Source of the DNA: DATMNI01 sp035570275
GTDB taxonomy: Bacteria; Acidobacteriota; Terriglobia; Bryobacterales; Bryobacteraceae
Length of the DNA: 43,296 bases
NCBI GenBank assembly: GCA_035570275.1
Contig: DATMNI010000368.1
Coordinates: 1-43,296 of the forward strand
Direction of reading: 5' to 3'
In this document: in pieces, positions 43,231 to 43,296 of the stretch
Position numbering within the stretch: the first letter of the stretch is position 1
Layout: every line of letters starts with the position of its first letter
The notes under the pieces: generated by a model
The model's input: only the letters and a program-made list of their open reading frames with translations
The model's database searches: none
Told to the model about the DNA's origin: nothing
Translations under genes and position numbers: made by a program

Positions 43231-43296
43231 ATGGATGCCCCCTGCCAGCCAGCCTTGATCGAGATCCCTGAGCAGCCGCCCCGCAAGCAGGCCGCG
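43231..43296 (+). CDS. N-terminus of a possible transposase, cut by the right edge
   Basis: ATG 43231 after AGAGGT reads MDAPCQPALIEIPEQPPRKQ and continues to the window end (22 codons). The sequence resembles the beginning of IS1182-type transposases of Solibacter-like genomes (an IEIPEQ stretch followed by basic Pro-rich sequence), but too little is visible for certainty. Upstream, 43195-43230 holds an AT-rich stretch with small palindromes (GGAGTACCTGCTCC), which could be the insertion-sequence end or a promoter. Confidence 0.4.
   Translation, partial: MDAPCQPALIEIPEQPPRKQAA

Overview
The window looks like a chromosomal contig of an Acidobacteriota bacterium, most probably of the Bryobacterales/Solibacteraceae type. 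This rests on gene content, not on a marker gene. It has two very large TonB-dependent, Oar-like receptors with an N-terminal carboxypeptidase-regulatory domain, an ADOP-type duplicated permease, a CRTAC1 (FG-GAP plus ASPIC/UnbV) protein, PEP-CTERM and IPTL-CTERM secreted proteins, many PIN-type toxin genes, high GC, and dispersed palindromic repeats between genes. No rRNA, tRNA or CRISPR array was seen.

Layout. Positions 1-2130 (minus strand) hold a proline-rich partial gene, a conserved hypothetical gene and a decayed antitoxin/PIN-toxin locus. Positions 2235-8373 hold an IPTL-CTERM secreted protein (+), uvrA (-), a divergent pair encoding a four-CxxC zinc protein and an RluD-type pseudouridine synthase (+), and a VapC/FitB toxin behind an antitoxin that seems spliced from two families. 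Positions 8457-12835 hold a YVTN beta-propeller gene followed by a TonB-dependent receptor (-). Positions 13188-16157 hold a broken nucleotidyltransferase pair facing a three-gene minus-strand operon: a papain-like protease fused to a seven-repeat PLL-type propeller, its chagasin-like inhibitor and a frameshifted membrane protein. Positions 16957-17493 hold a second broken antitoxin/PIN pair. Positions 17639-22588 hold a BON-domain protein, thiC, an 18-residue lysine-rich micro-ORF, a membrane glycosyltransferase and a concanavalin-like secreted protein (all -). Positions 22589-28757 are repeat-rich, with a CocE-type hydrolase (-), a PEP-CTERM protein (-), a dead IS200-like transposase, REP-like palindromes, a decayed copy of the 5' end of the CocE gene and a small secreted protein (-). 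Positions 29003-34397 (+) hold a 949-residue TPR protein and an ADOP permease. Positions 34728-36353 hold a second TPR protein (-) and a BrnT/BrnA-like toxin-antitoxin pair (+). Positions 36354-37510 are repeats and gene remnants. Positions 37511-43038 (+) hold the CRTAC1 protein and the second TonB-dependent receptor. The right edge carries hairpin repeats and the start of a possible transposase.

The strongest candidate for something little described is the protease-propeller / chagasin / membrane-protein operon at 13500-16157. It looks like a self-contained protease with glycan-binding and inhibitor parts. The second theme is the density of toxin-antitoxin loci in different stages of decay: five loci, of which only BrnT/BrnA looks whole and the FitB-type toxin is intact behind a hybrid antitoxin. 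The third is a rich set of short repeats: 13- to 20-bp tandem duplications (several in frame inside genes), a 43-bp double hairpin present twice, and palindromes beside a dead IS200-like transposase.
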